This document shows positions 21,960-31,945 of a stretch of DNA of 64,000 nt, piece by piece. A model generated the notes under the pieces. It was given only the letters and a program-made list of their open reading frames with translations. It made no database searches and was not told the DNA's origin. Within the stretch, counting starts at the first letter, position 1. Each line of letters starts with the position of its first letter. Both the position numbers and the translations under genes were made by a program. The stretch comes from Plasmodium malariae. Taxonomy: Eukaryota > Apicomplexa > Aconoidasida > Haemosporida > Plasmodiidae. Location: assembly GCF_900090045.1 (NCBI RefSeq), contig NC_041777.1, positions 923,501 through 987,500 on the forward strand, in the 5' to 3' direction.

Positions 21960-23026
21960 ACCTTCTTAAGTAGTCGAAGAGATGCTTAAGTTAGATGAAG
22001 AGATGCCCATATCTTTGCTTCCAGTGCTTGTCATGCATCGCTATTATATTATTATTTCATGCTTGTCGTACATCTCCATTATATTATTATTTCATGCTTG
22101 TCGTACATCTCCATTATATTATTATTTCATGCTTGTCGTACATCTCCATTATATTATTATTTCATGCTTGTCGTACATCTCCATTATATTATTATTTCAT
22201 GCTTGTCGTACATCTCCATTATATTATTATTTCATGCTTGTCGTACATCTCCATTATATTATTATTTCATGCTTGTCGTACATCTCCATTATATTATTAT
22301 TTCATGCTTGTCGTACATCTCCATTATATTATTAATTCGTGCTTGTGTGCATTGCCATTATATTATTAATTTGCGCTTGTGTGCATCTATTATATTATTA
22401 ATTCGTGCTTGTGTGCATCGCCATTATATTATTAATTTGTGCTTGTGTGCATCGCTATTATATTATTAATTTGTGCTTGTGTGCATTGCTATTATATTAT
22501 TAATTTTTTTTTTTTAATTCTGAACATGTTCATATTTTAATGGCGAAAAAACGCGAAAACAAATTTTTTTTTTGACCAGTTAGCGAAATTCGTAAATTTA
22601 TCAAATATATCAGGGGGAAAAAAAAAGAATTGCATAAATGAAAAAAAATAAAACATGGCGAAAACAAAAAAAGTATAGCAAAAAAGAAACAAAACAAAGC
22701 AGCACAAATTGAAGGGGATATTATCCAAGAATTCGTCTAGTCAGCGGGGGATTATTACGTGCACGCAAGTACATACATACATATACATATATATTCATGT
22801 TCATTGGTTTGTGTGTGCAGATATATTATGTATGTACCTACCCATTCACTGCACGCTCCCAATGGTCATAAAAAAGCGCGAACCACACAGGAACAATACA
22901 AAATTTGCAATATGAAAGAACTAAAAGGCGAAAGATCACTTGAAATATCTTTTTTTCTTTTTTTTTTTCTTTTTCCTCTTACTCCCTCTACTCTCTTTCC
23001 ATTTGCACATTGATAATATCACAACA
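21960..23026. other. Intergenic region between convergent OLA1 and CWC15
   Basis: Dominated by a 35-bp tandem array (22041-22345) and its degenerate continuation to about 22505, followed by A-rich sequence and a short TACATACATATA run near 22770-22800. No gene seen. Confidence 0.65.
22041..22505. repeat. 35-bp tandem array downstream of OLA1
   Basis: Eight near-perfect 35-bp copies; GCTTGTCGTA recurs at 22061, 22096, 22131, 22166, 22201, 22236, 22271 and 22306. They are followed by degenerate units of about 33-36 bp with GTGCTTGTGTGCAT. A 35-bp unit without stops leaves all three plus frames open, so the long frames here are shadows. Confidence 0.9.
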
Positions 23027-24339
23027 TCAATGAATATATTTAAATAAAAATTTTTTGTGAAAGGCTGTGCGAACAGTGTCATTGATGAAGGATACCTTCT
23101 TCTCTTTTTTTTCACACGTATTTCTAAATATAGCTTCATCAGTCCACTTTCTTTTTTTTTTATTTTTTTCGGATTCTTCATTTTCGCTACTGTCTTCTAA
23201 ATTGATTAGTGGGTTGTTGGTAAGTATGTTGTTATTTTTGTTTTTCATCAGTTCTTGTTCCTCTTTTTCCTTTTTCAATTTTTCCATCTTTTCTCTTTTT
23301 AAAATTTCGAGCTCTCTCATAAGCTCCTTTTCTTCTTCGTCCTCTTCATCCGTTTCATCGTCTTCGTCGTCTTCTTCTTCTTCATTTGATTCGTAATCAT
23401 TATCTGCGTATGCTTCATCGCTACTGCAATTGCCATTATTCGAGTTGTCGTTTGCTTTATCCGATGTGTTATCCTTCGCGTTATTATTATTTTTTTTCAT
23501 ATTCATACTTTCAGTTTTTCCCTTCATTCTTTCGTTCAATTTTTTCCTGATTTTGATTTTTTTCCTTTTCTGTGATATCCATTCCTCCTCAATTTCGTCA
23601 TCTTCATCCTCAGGATACAGGTTAGTGTAATCATGGTTCGTTAGCTTCTTAATATTTTCAATTGCTCGTAGTTTGTCCTTGTTACTACTACTACTGTTGT
23701 TATTGTTTACTTTATTGCCGCTGTTTTCAAGTTGGATTAAATTGTTTTTAATTAGCTCTTTATCTTCTACATGGTCGCTTAAGTCTCTTGTCTTCATTTG
23801 CATATGACCGGGTAAATCCCTACTACAAACTTTTGCAGTTTGGCTAACTTTTCTATTGCCCCCTGAAATGGGAAGAAAATGGACCAAGTGAAAAAAAAGG
23901 AAAACATTAGAGACTCGAATGAACAGCCTGACTGTGTGCATGTAAAACATATGCATTAAAAATGACGCTTCGCGGAAAAATTAATATGGCGTGTTCATTC
24001 GCGCAAACAGTGAGATAATACACGTACGTGTATGTAAGTATATGTACGTATGTAAGTATAAGTACATATGTAAGTATATGTACGTATGTAAGTATATGTA
24101 CGTATGTAAGTATAAGTACATATGTAAGTATAAGTACATATGTAAGTATAAGTACATATGTAAGTATATGTACGTATGTGGGCACATATAACTACAAAGG
24201 AACAACTCGCGAACTCAATTTATGTCTCTCTTTTAAGTGCATACTGTTTGATCACTCCTTCATTGCACTTTTGTTTTTGCTTACCCTGGTTTTCCCCCCC
24301 TATGGCATTATACCAAGTGGGCCTATGTGCTGTCGTCAT
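23027..24339 (-). CDS. CWC15: Pre-mRNA-splicing factor CWC15, two exons
   Basis: Two minus-strand exons: 24339-24285 and 23862-23027, GT..AG intron, phase 1, giving 296 residues. CWC15 (AD002) is a small nuclear protein of the Prp19/NTC part of the active spliceosome. Exon 1 reads MTTAHRPTWYNAIGGENQ, the family N-terminus (usually MTTA-RP). Exon 2 continues GGNRKVSQ then SRDLPGH, and the last third has the conserved ELEILKREKMEKLKKEKEEQ helix, an NPLINL motif, the KRKWTDEAIFRN block and the C-terminal FINDTVRTAFHKKF...YIH. The middle is Asn-rich and acidic, making the protein somewhat longer than the human form (about 229). Without exon 1, the downstream frame appears to start with a false hydrophobic leader read from the intron. 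Confidence 0.95.
24018..24182. repeat. 18-bp tandem array in the CWC15 intron
   Basis: About nine 18-bp units GTAAGTATATGTACGTAT, alternating with GTAAGTATAAGTACATAT, inside the single CWC15 intron. Confidence 0.8.
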
Positions 24340-24998
24340 TTTGTCCTCTAAATATATATATATATATATATACGTATGTACGTACGTATATAGGATTACA
24401 TGTACCGACAATCTATTATCTTTGTGCTATAATCGTACCCTCTATTTTTTTATGCATAATATTTATAGATTCTTTTTAAAAAGAATTAAACTCATTTTTT
24501 CAATCCATGTATTTTACGAATTGGTACATTCATCAAACATGCCCATATAATATACTTATAACGTATATATAATATACAAATAATATTACATACATAATTA
24601 CTTGTATAGTGGCAAGAGATGACCCTACAATTCAAATATACAAATAAACATAATTTTTACATCATGTTAACTGCGCTCTTTTATTTCATAGTGGAATTTA
24701 TTATAAAATTATTATCGATATTTGACCTATACTGTACAACTGTTACTGTACCAAATCTACCGCTTATTGGTTCGCTCTGTTTAGCGGCACTATAACCCAG
24801 CTTCGTTTAGATTCCCTTTAATTTTTTTTTTTTTTCAAAATGCTGCATATAAAATTAGTATATGCAGGCGTTTTCTGAAATTTATCCTTTTAAAATAAAA
24901 AAATGACCACGTTAATAAATATATATGTACACAGATTTTATATTTTTATATGCATACATATGCATCATACATATGCATCATACATATGCACCACATAT

Positions 24999-25038
<40 letters not shown>

Positions 25039-25331
25039 CATATATACATACATACATAGTACATACCCATTTGTACAAATGTCAATACGTAAAACTTTTT
25101 GCTGAAAAAAAAAAAAAAATACATGCGCAATGACTAATGATGGATGGCCAAGGCCAACATTTTTCCGGGATTTAGTTATAACGTATACACAAACAGTATA
25201 TTAATAATATATTAATAATATATTAATAATATATTAATAAAATGGTAATACATTGTTAAATGAAAAACGATTGAGTAAATTTTATGAAAAATTATGCAGC
25301 ATTAATTTGGTATATTTATTAAAAAGGGGAG

Positions 25332-25363
<32 letters not shown>

Positions 25364-25772
25364 CCATTTTGCAGTAATAGGTTAAACAAGAAAAGTTAAT
25401 GCCTTTTATTATTTTTATTTTATTTAAAAAAAAAAAAAAAGAACTGAAACAAACATAAACTTAATTTTGCACATACGCATAAGTATGCATATTAAGTAGG
25501 TACACAAGTAGTATTTATAAATAATTAAATAAAAAATGTACACATACGTATGCATATATATATGGGAGTATTGGTCGTATGTATATTAATAACATGTAAA
25601 CACATAAACACGTTTATACGTGTTGTGCCCCCACACCCCCCTTCAGGGTATCAGAGCATCGCGTTTCCAACCCCTAGGCTTTATTTATCTTGTTCTTTAA
25701 ACTTTTTCTCAAATATTTCTGTACATCGGGTCCTAAGAGTGAGTTTTTTTTTCTCCCTCTCCCTCCAAATTT
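24340..25772. other. Intergenic region between CWC15 and UTP7
   Basis: 5' flank of CWC15 and 3' flank of UTP7. Contains (TA)n at about 24350-24372 and 24995-25035, ATTAATAATAT units at about 25200-25240, and A-runs near 25325-25362 and 25425-25440. No gene seen. Confidence 0.6.
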
Positions 25773-27911
25773 TTATCCTCTCCTTTTTTTCCTTCTTTTT
25801 TTTCTCTTCTTTTGCTTTTCTGCATCTGTTTGTCCATTCACTACTTTTCCTTTAGCAGCCTTCTTCCACAAACCCTTTTTTCCAAATGATGGGGCATTAG
25901 CTCCACAACTGCCGTTGATATCATCCGCATTATGATACCCCTCTGAAATGTAGTCTCTGTCGTCCGTCTTTATCTTTCCATAGCGCATTTTACCAGGAGT
26001 CTTCACTTTATTAGTAAGCCGTTGACTGATATATGTTTTATGTGCATTAGATCTGTCCGTGGGATAACTACTAGACCTGTCAGTGAGATGTCCATTAGGC
26101 CTATCATTCGTTTGATAACCCGGTTGAGTAGAGTTCTGGTGCACGTCTTGATACGGGTTTACCTTTCCTATTTCGTTACGCTTAAACTGGATGGTATCAG
26201 GTGATAACTTGTCCAGTAATAGTCTAACTTCATTCTCTCTTACCTGCTTCTTTGTTTCATATGGATTATTAACAAAAGTGTCTATATTTGCTAGTCCAGA
26301 ACCAGGTACTAGAAATGATTTAACAGAATATTTGAGACCTGCACAACATATATCTTCAAATGGTTGAAAGGATATGGAATTAATTTTATCTCCATATGTA
26401 TTATGTGTTAAGTAAACTTCCGGTTTTGTAAAAAGATTTTTATACGTTTTAAAATGACTGTTCATACAAAATGCAACAATCGATGTATCACTAATATCTA
26501 TGTTATTAATAATATTATGTTCTCTATACGATTTGATATATTCTAATTTTCTCATATCCCATATTTTATATGTACAATCAATAGAAGCACTAATTAAATA
26601 ATTATCACTTACAGCTATTGAAGATATAGGAGTATAATGACAATATATATCACATATACATTTGTCTACATTAGGTGACCATAAGGTAACATGCCCATTA
26701 CTATGTCCTAAATAAATAATTGCATCATGTTTATTTTGTTTCATAATAGAACATGGACCCCTTTTCGTTTTTTTCCTTGTAATTATATTACCCATAGTTA
26801 TATCTTGGTATACTAATTCTCCAAATTCTCCTACTGATGTTAATAAAAAATGGTATGGTAAGAATTCCATTTGGTATGTATATAATATGTCTTTTATACA
26901 ATTTACTTCTAACCCTGTGTTATCATATATATACATATACTTTTTTTGACTAACAGCAAAAAGCTTATGATTATGTAATATAGTATTACATCTAACCGTT
27001 TCACATACCTCTAGTTCACATAATGTTTCTAAGTTTTGTGTATCTATTAATGTTATATGTCCTTTATCTCCTGTTGTTAATAAATATTTTCCATTTCTTG
27101 AATATGTACATGTATATGGTCCCATGTTCAAACTTAAGTCTATTACTTTTTTTTGTGTCCCTATATCTGCTCTATCGTAGATATACTTTTGGCTAATATG
27201 AATTTTCTTCTCCTCCTTGATTCCTTCTTCTCCCTCCTCAGTGCGCTTGTAGTACTCTCCACTATAGCAACTACGCTCATCACGCATGCTGAAGTGCATT
27301 TTATTCTGAACATGTGCAGGAAATTTCATAATGCGCACCTCCTTTTGACTAGTAGCATTCGTCTCGGGAATGTTTCCTACCCCTTTTTCGATTTTATTCA
27401 AATCTTCCATCACTATTCGTTTTATTTTATCCACCCCACTTTGTTTTATTTTATCCACCCCACTTTGTTTTATTTCATCCATCCCTTTTTTTGTTCTAAT
27501 CTCCTTCCCCTTCTTCCCCTTCTTCCCTTTCAACACAGGATGAACCCCTTCAGTGTCATCCTTCTTCTGAACAAGATGCTTCTGCTTCACGTCAATGTAT
27601 CCTTCATCAATTTTTCTGAATTTTTTATTTGCTAAAATTTTTTTAGTTGATAAAATAGCTAATTTAACATCTTTCTTCAATTTATTTTTTAATTTTTTAT
27701 TTTTTATATTTTTTGTATTCGGAAGATCTTTGGGTAACTGTGTAGGGTCGACAACAGGAAGGTAATTTATTTTATTACCTCCATTTCTTTTTTTCTTTTT
27801 CTTAATTCTCTTTTTAATATTATATATGATTTTATTAACATTAACTACTGTTATCTTATTCTCTTTGATTTTTTCTGTGTTTACGTTGCTTTCAACGAAT
27901 ATATCTTCCAT
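25773..27911 (-). CDS. UTP7: U3 snoRNP protein UTP7 / WDR46 (WD40)
   Basis: Single-exon 712-residue protein. UTP7 (WDR46, BING4) is a nucleolar WD40 protein of the small-subunit processome needed for 18S rRNA maturation. The first 90 residues are very basic with a LPVVDPTQLPKDL segment, as in the family. A WD40 propeller spans about residues 255-540: YSRNGKYLLTTGDKGHITLID, LTSVGEFGELVYQDI, YLGHSNGHVTLWSP, VSDNYLISASIDCTYKIWDM. It is followed by the family-specific BING4 C-terminal block (VPGSGLANIDTFVNNPYETK, then VRLLLDKLSPDTI). The Lys-rich tail fits a nucleolar protein. A parasite-specific insert (about 120-235) holds three short KQSGVDKI-type units. Confidence 0.95.
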   Translation of the reverse strand: MEDIFVESNVNTEKIKENKITVVNVNKIIYNIKKRIKKKKKRNGGNKINYLPVVDPTQLPKDLPNTKNIKNKKLKNKLKKDVKLAILSTKKILANKKFRKIDEGYIDVKQKHLVQKKDDTEGVHPVLKGKKGKKGKEIRTKKGMDEIKQSGVDKIKQSGVDKIKRIVMEDLNKIEKGVGNIPETNATSQKEVRIMKFPAHVQNKMHFSMRDERSCYSGEYYKRTEEGEEGIKEEKKIHISQKYIYDRADIGTQKKVIDLSLNMGPYTCTYSRNGKYLLTTGDKGHITLIDTQNLETLCELEVCETVRCNTILHNHKLFAVSQKKYMYIYDNTGLEVNCIKDILYTYQMEFLPYHFLLTSVGEFGELVYQDITMGNIITRKKTKRGPCSIMKQNKHDAIIYLGHSNGHVTLWSPNVDKCICDIYCHYTPISSIAVSDNYLISASIDCTYKIWDMRKLEYIKSYREHNIINNIDISDTSIVAFCMNSHFKTYKNLFTKPEVYLTHNTYGDKINSISFQPFEDICCAGLKYSVKSFLVPGSGLANIDTFVNNPYETKKQVRENEVRLLLDKLSPDTIQFKRNEIGKVNPYQDVHQNSTQPGYQTNDRPNGHLTDRSSSYPTDRSNAHKTYISQRLTNKVKTPGKMRYGKIKTDDRDYISEGYHNADDINGSCGANAPSFGKKGLWKKAAKGKVVNGQTDAEKQKKRKKRRKKRRG

Positions 27912-28120
27912 TTTGTTCCTCTGTTACTGATTTTTGTGATGTCCTTCCGGTATTTTATACACTTCTTTCTTCAAGTATTTTATTATATATACGTGCATAT
28001 ATTTACGCAATTGAGAAGCGACTGGCCCCGCTTCCTGCAGTTAAAAAGGCTTGACAACTTACCCCCCTTACCTTGCGCGTTTACCCGAATTATATAGCTC
28101 CTTTATTAAGTTAGTTCTCG

Positions 28121-28335
28121 CTTTCGTTCTTACTTTTTTTCGTTCTTACCTTTTTTCGTTCTTACTTTTTTTCGTTCTTACTTTTTTTCGTTCTTACTTT
28201 TTTTCGTTCTTACTTTTTTTCGTTCTTACTTTTTTTCGTTCTTACTTTTTTTCGTTCTTACTTTTTTTCGTTCTTACTTTTTTTCGTTCTTACTTTTTTT
28301 CGTTCTTACTTTTTTTCGTTCTTACTTTTTTTCGT
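28121..28335. repeat. 16-bp tandem array (CGTTCTTACTTTTTTT)
   Basis: About 13 copies of a 16-bp unit; CGTTCTTAC recurs at 28125, 28141, 28157, 28173, 28189 and onward. Confidence 0.9.
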
Positions 28336-28615
28336 TCTTTTTTCTTTTTTTCTTTTTTCCTTTTTTCTTTTTTTCTATTTTTCTTTTTTTCTATTTTTCT
28401 TTTATTCCTTTTTTCGTTTTTTCGTTTTTTCCTTTTTTCTTTCTTTCTTGCTTTTTCTCCTTTTTTTTTTTTTCTTTTTGTTCATAAATTTATACAAAAT
28501 CGCTTGTTACAAATTGTTGTTCTTCACTGCAAAATTGTGTTGACTACTTAAACATGGCATTGTTTGTTTTTTAAATATTGTAATGTTTAAGCAGTTTTTG
28601 AGGTAACGTTCATAT

Positions 28616-28752
28616 GTACTTTTGTATGTAGTATGTACGTATATATGTAGTATGTACGTATACATGTAGTATGTACGTATACATGTAGTATGTACGTATA
28701 CATGTAGTATGTACGTATACATGTAGTATGTACGTATACATGTAGTATGTAG
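28616..28752. repeat. 19-bp tandem array (GTAGTATGTACGTATACAT)
   Basis: Seven 19-bp units, each containing the palindromes GTAC and GTATAC. Confidence 0.85.
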
Positions 28753-29235
28753 GTAGTTTGGTAGGTACATGCATATACGTGCGTACGCATGTACATGTAT
28801 TTTTAAGTATTATATGCCATTCCCCCTTCCGCTGGGAATACGTATATATTCTCATTTACGCTATATACCATTTTTTGGTAAATCAAAAAAAAGCATGCAA
28901 AAAAGAGAGAAAAATTGCCCAACTAATTTTATAGAAAAAAAAAAAAAAAAAAATTAATACTCCGAGTGCCCCAATGCAACATGAGCATTTGTTCAAATTG
29001 GTAACTCGCACATTGTGAGTGCATAGAAAGGCACAGTGTAATATTTAAGTACGTATACATGTTATATATAATATACATATAAATGTATATATGCATATAT
29101 GCACATACGTAAATACGTTTATCGATCCATACATGCGCATATTACTTACCGTTTATATTATATATATGTATCTTGTTTTTTGATATTTTCTTTTTTTTTT
29201 CCCATATTTGCTATTTTTCGCATGAACAAGCAAGG

Positions 29236-29270
<35 letters not shown>

Positions 29271-29814
29271 AAGAAAGAAAGAAAGAAAGGAAGGAAAACT
29301 TTGAAATGAACGAATTGGAGGAAAATAAATGCCAAATAAATTCAAATTTTTTAAAGATACGAGTAAAAAAAATTGAAGCAAAGGAATGGCCAACCATAGT
29401 TAGCGTTTAAACGAAAGTTGAAGAGAAAAGATAAGGCATACTTATAAGGTAAAGGAAATCATTGAATTTTCTGAAAAGTGCAAACTATATCAAAATTGTG
29501 TTGAACGTACACGCACATGTATCCAGCGCTTGCTCCACAAGCTGTATAATAATTGAAAGCGTAAAACGGAAAGGGAAAAACTCAAAGTGGAAAAAGCGAA
29601 AAGTAGAAAACGTACTAACAAGGCAATTCGCTCAACACTGAAATTTACTTTACTGCAAAACTACAGCGTTCAGCCTGCGTATCAATGATATCCCTAAACA
29701 ATTTCCATACTGTCATATATTGTTATCACGTCCCGATTATCGCATAACGAGAGAAATATTATATTATTTTATTTTTTTTTTGTTCTCCCCATTTTTAAGA
29801 AGTTTGAAAAATTA

Positions 29815-29845
<31 letters not shown>

Positions 29846-29851
29846 GAAAAT

Positions 29852-30312
29852 ATGTCAAAAGCTGTGTATGCAAAGATTTGGATGAGCACGAGGAATTTTA
29901 CCCTTCGAAGGAGATACGGATGGTTCAAAGTTTGGTAAGAAAAAAAGGGAACAAAAGAATGAGTATTGTCCAATAAATCCATGCCTTAGCGGCACGTGGT
30001 TCTGGCTTTGCTTGTATCGTACGCTCATATGCAAACGCGGACACGTGTACATACATATATATACGCATATATGAATATATGTATATATGTATATACATAC
30101 TTATGCGCATGTGTATACCCATGTGTGTGCTTTTTTTGTATGCTCTCATCCGCAGCTCTCGCCTAAGCCCATGGTTGTACGTTTGGGGCTTTTATTGCGT
30201 CTCTTTGGTCTTTCCCGCATTCGACAACGAGTATAAAAAGCTTTTGACATTTGGCATATGGAAGGAAAATGATGTTGGATATAAGAAGTGTGCTCCCCCT
30301 CCTTATGAATAA
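29852..30312 (+). CDS. Small single-pass membrane protein, two exons
   Basis: Exons 29852-29934 and 30156-30312 with GT..AG borders (TTTG/GTAAGA and CGCAG/CTCTC) and matching phase give 79 residues. The start MSKAVYAKIWMSTRNF is basic and amphipathic, like a mitochondrial targeting or matrix-facing segment. One hydrophobic stretch (LSPWLYVWGFYCVSLVFPAF, about residues 31-50) follows, then a polar tail with KKLLTFGIWKEND and a Cys-Ala-Pro-Pro-Pro end. Size and layout fit an accessory subunit of a mitochondrial inner-membrane complex, but that is inference; I know of no conserved domain. Both exons have non-repetitive coding composition, and the splice phase joins them without a stop. Confidence 0.7.
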
Positions 30313-31881
30313 AACAAACGAACAAAAGGATAAACAAAAAAAAAAAAAAAATAAAATAATAAAATGTATACTGTACGACTACAAGGAATAATTAAATAGT
30401 GAGGAAGTGAAGTAATGAGAGAGTGAAAAAATGCTAACGTGCTAATGTGCTAACGTGCTAACGTGCTAATGTACTGACGTGCTAATGTAATAACGTGATA
30501 ATGTACTAACGTGCTAATGTACTAACGTGTTAACGTACCAACGTGTTAATGTACTAACGTGTTAATGTACTAACGTGTTAACGTACTAACGTGTTAATGT
30601 ACTAACGTGCTAATGTACTAACGTGCTAATGTACTAACGTGTTAACGTACTAACGTGTTAATGTACTAACGTGTTAACGTACTAACGTGTTAATGTACTA
30701 ACGTGCGAGGGTACATTTATACCTTTTTTTCCTTTTTCTTGGGGGAAATTCCAGCTAATATTTTAACAACTCTAAGCATAGAGAACAAATTAGATTTGTT
30801 CACATCACACTGAGGGAGTAAACTTTTCGACAAAACATGCAATAACGCGTGTGCCATACATGCAGACATATCTAAATATGTATGTACGTATGCATTTACG
30901 CATACGTGTTAACAACCCACTTCTCAGTTCATTTTGCAGATCGTATACGTATTAAGCTGTTTTTCTGCTTGTATGTAAACAGTTATGTGTGTGTATATAT
31001 GTATATGTACACTCAAATTTTTTCCCTTTTTTTTTTTTTTTTTTTTTTTTTTTGTAAACCTATAACTTGCCGTAAAAAGCCAAAAAAAGGAGTGCTTAAC
31101 ATGCTTATATTTTTTGTTAATTTTTTGTTAATTTTTTTTGCAATTTTTTTGGGTATTCCCGATAGAAAACGTCAAGAGACCCGTAAAAAGTAGTAACTTC
31201 GTTATTTGATACATAAACAACTTTGACGACTAAACTTTTTGCGAAGTGTTCAATGTGAAATGATATGTTATATGTGCTATTCGCTGCTTGCTATTCGATA
31301 TTTACTACTTGCTATGTATGAGTCCCGTTCTATTCTCCAAGCAAATATTGCAATGCGGGAAAAAAAAAAAAAAAGAAAAACAAACGTGGTACCTTAAAAG
31401 TAAACAGCAAAATGATTAGACAAATGAATATGCAAGCAGAAAAAAAGAAAACAACAACATAGAAATGAAACCTACACGTGGTATATGTAAACTCCTTTTT
31501 TTTCAAAAAATTTACAAAGTTGCACACACGCATAAGAATTGCTGTTCAGTAGTTTGGCTGCTTTTAAGAGATATATTCCTTGTGTCAGTACACACACTCA
31601 CATACACACATATATGCATTAACGTACACCTACATATGTACACATATATATAAGCTTATTTTTGTATTGTATAAACTCCTTTTCATTTTTGTACGAATAG
31701 AATACAAAAGATACAAATAATCCTAAAGTGCGCGCACAAAAGAAAAAAAAAAAAAAAAAAAAAAAGAGGCAATCAATAAATAGCGAAAAGAAGAAGAAAA
31801 ATAAAGAGAAGATATCAATAAAGTTAAGAAGATACTACTACAATATTGCAGTAGTATTACGACAGTATTGAAGTATAATAA

Positions 31882-31920
<39 letters not shown>

Positions 31921-31945
31921 GTAAAATCGCAGCGTCTTATACTAA
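30313..31945. other. Intergenic region upstream of the Frizzled-like gene
   Basis: Contains an array of 16-bp units (30428-30715), T-run at 31028-31053, and A-runs at 31741-31766 and 31885-31917 just before the next start codon. No gene seen. Confidence 0.6.
30428..30715. repeat. 16-bp tandem array (GTACTAACGTGTTAAT)
   Basis: About 18 units of GTACTAACGTG(T/C)TAA(T/C), with 8-bp half-units (AACGTGCT / AATGTACT) still visible at the start, so the 16-bp unit seems to have arisen by doubling of an 8-bp unit. Confidence 0.85.

Larger units (their letters stand above)
27912..29851. other. Region between divergent UTP7 and the 79-residue membrane-protein gene
   Basis: Holds a 16-bp array (28121-28335), T-rich sequence to about 28480, a 19-bp array (28616-28752), A-runs near 28935-28952, 29243-29268 and 29815-29850. 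A frame at 29222-29410 (Lys-run then 34 mixed residues) is too weak to call. Confidence 0.6.

Noticed and set aside
22059..22469. Three overlapping plus frames of 117-136 residues after OLA1
   Set aside because: Translations of the 35-bp array in its three phases.
28616..28752. Regular short repeats with palindromes, considered as a CRISPR-like array
   Set aside because: No unique spacers; eukaryotic AT-rich genome; simple tandem repeat.
29222..29410. Lys-run frame ending in a 34-residue mixed tail
   Set aside because: The Lys run is an A-run and the tail is too short to judge.
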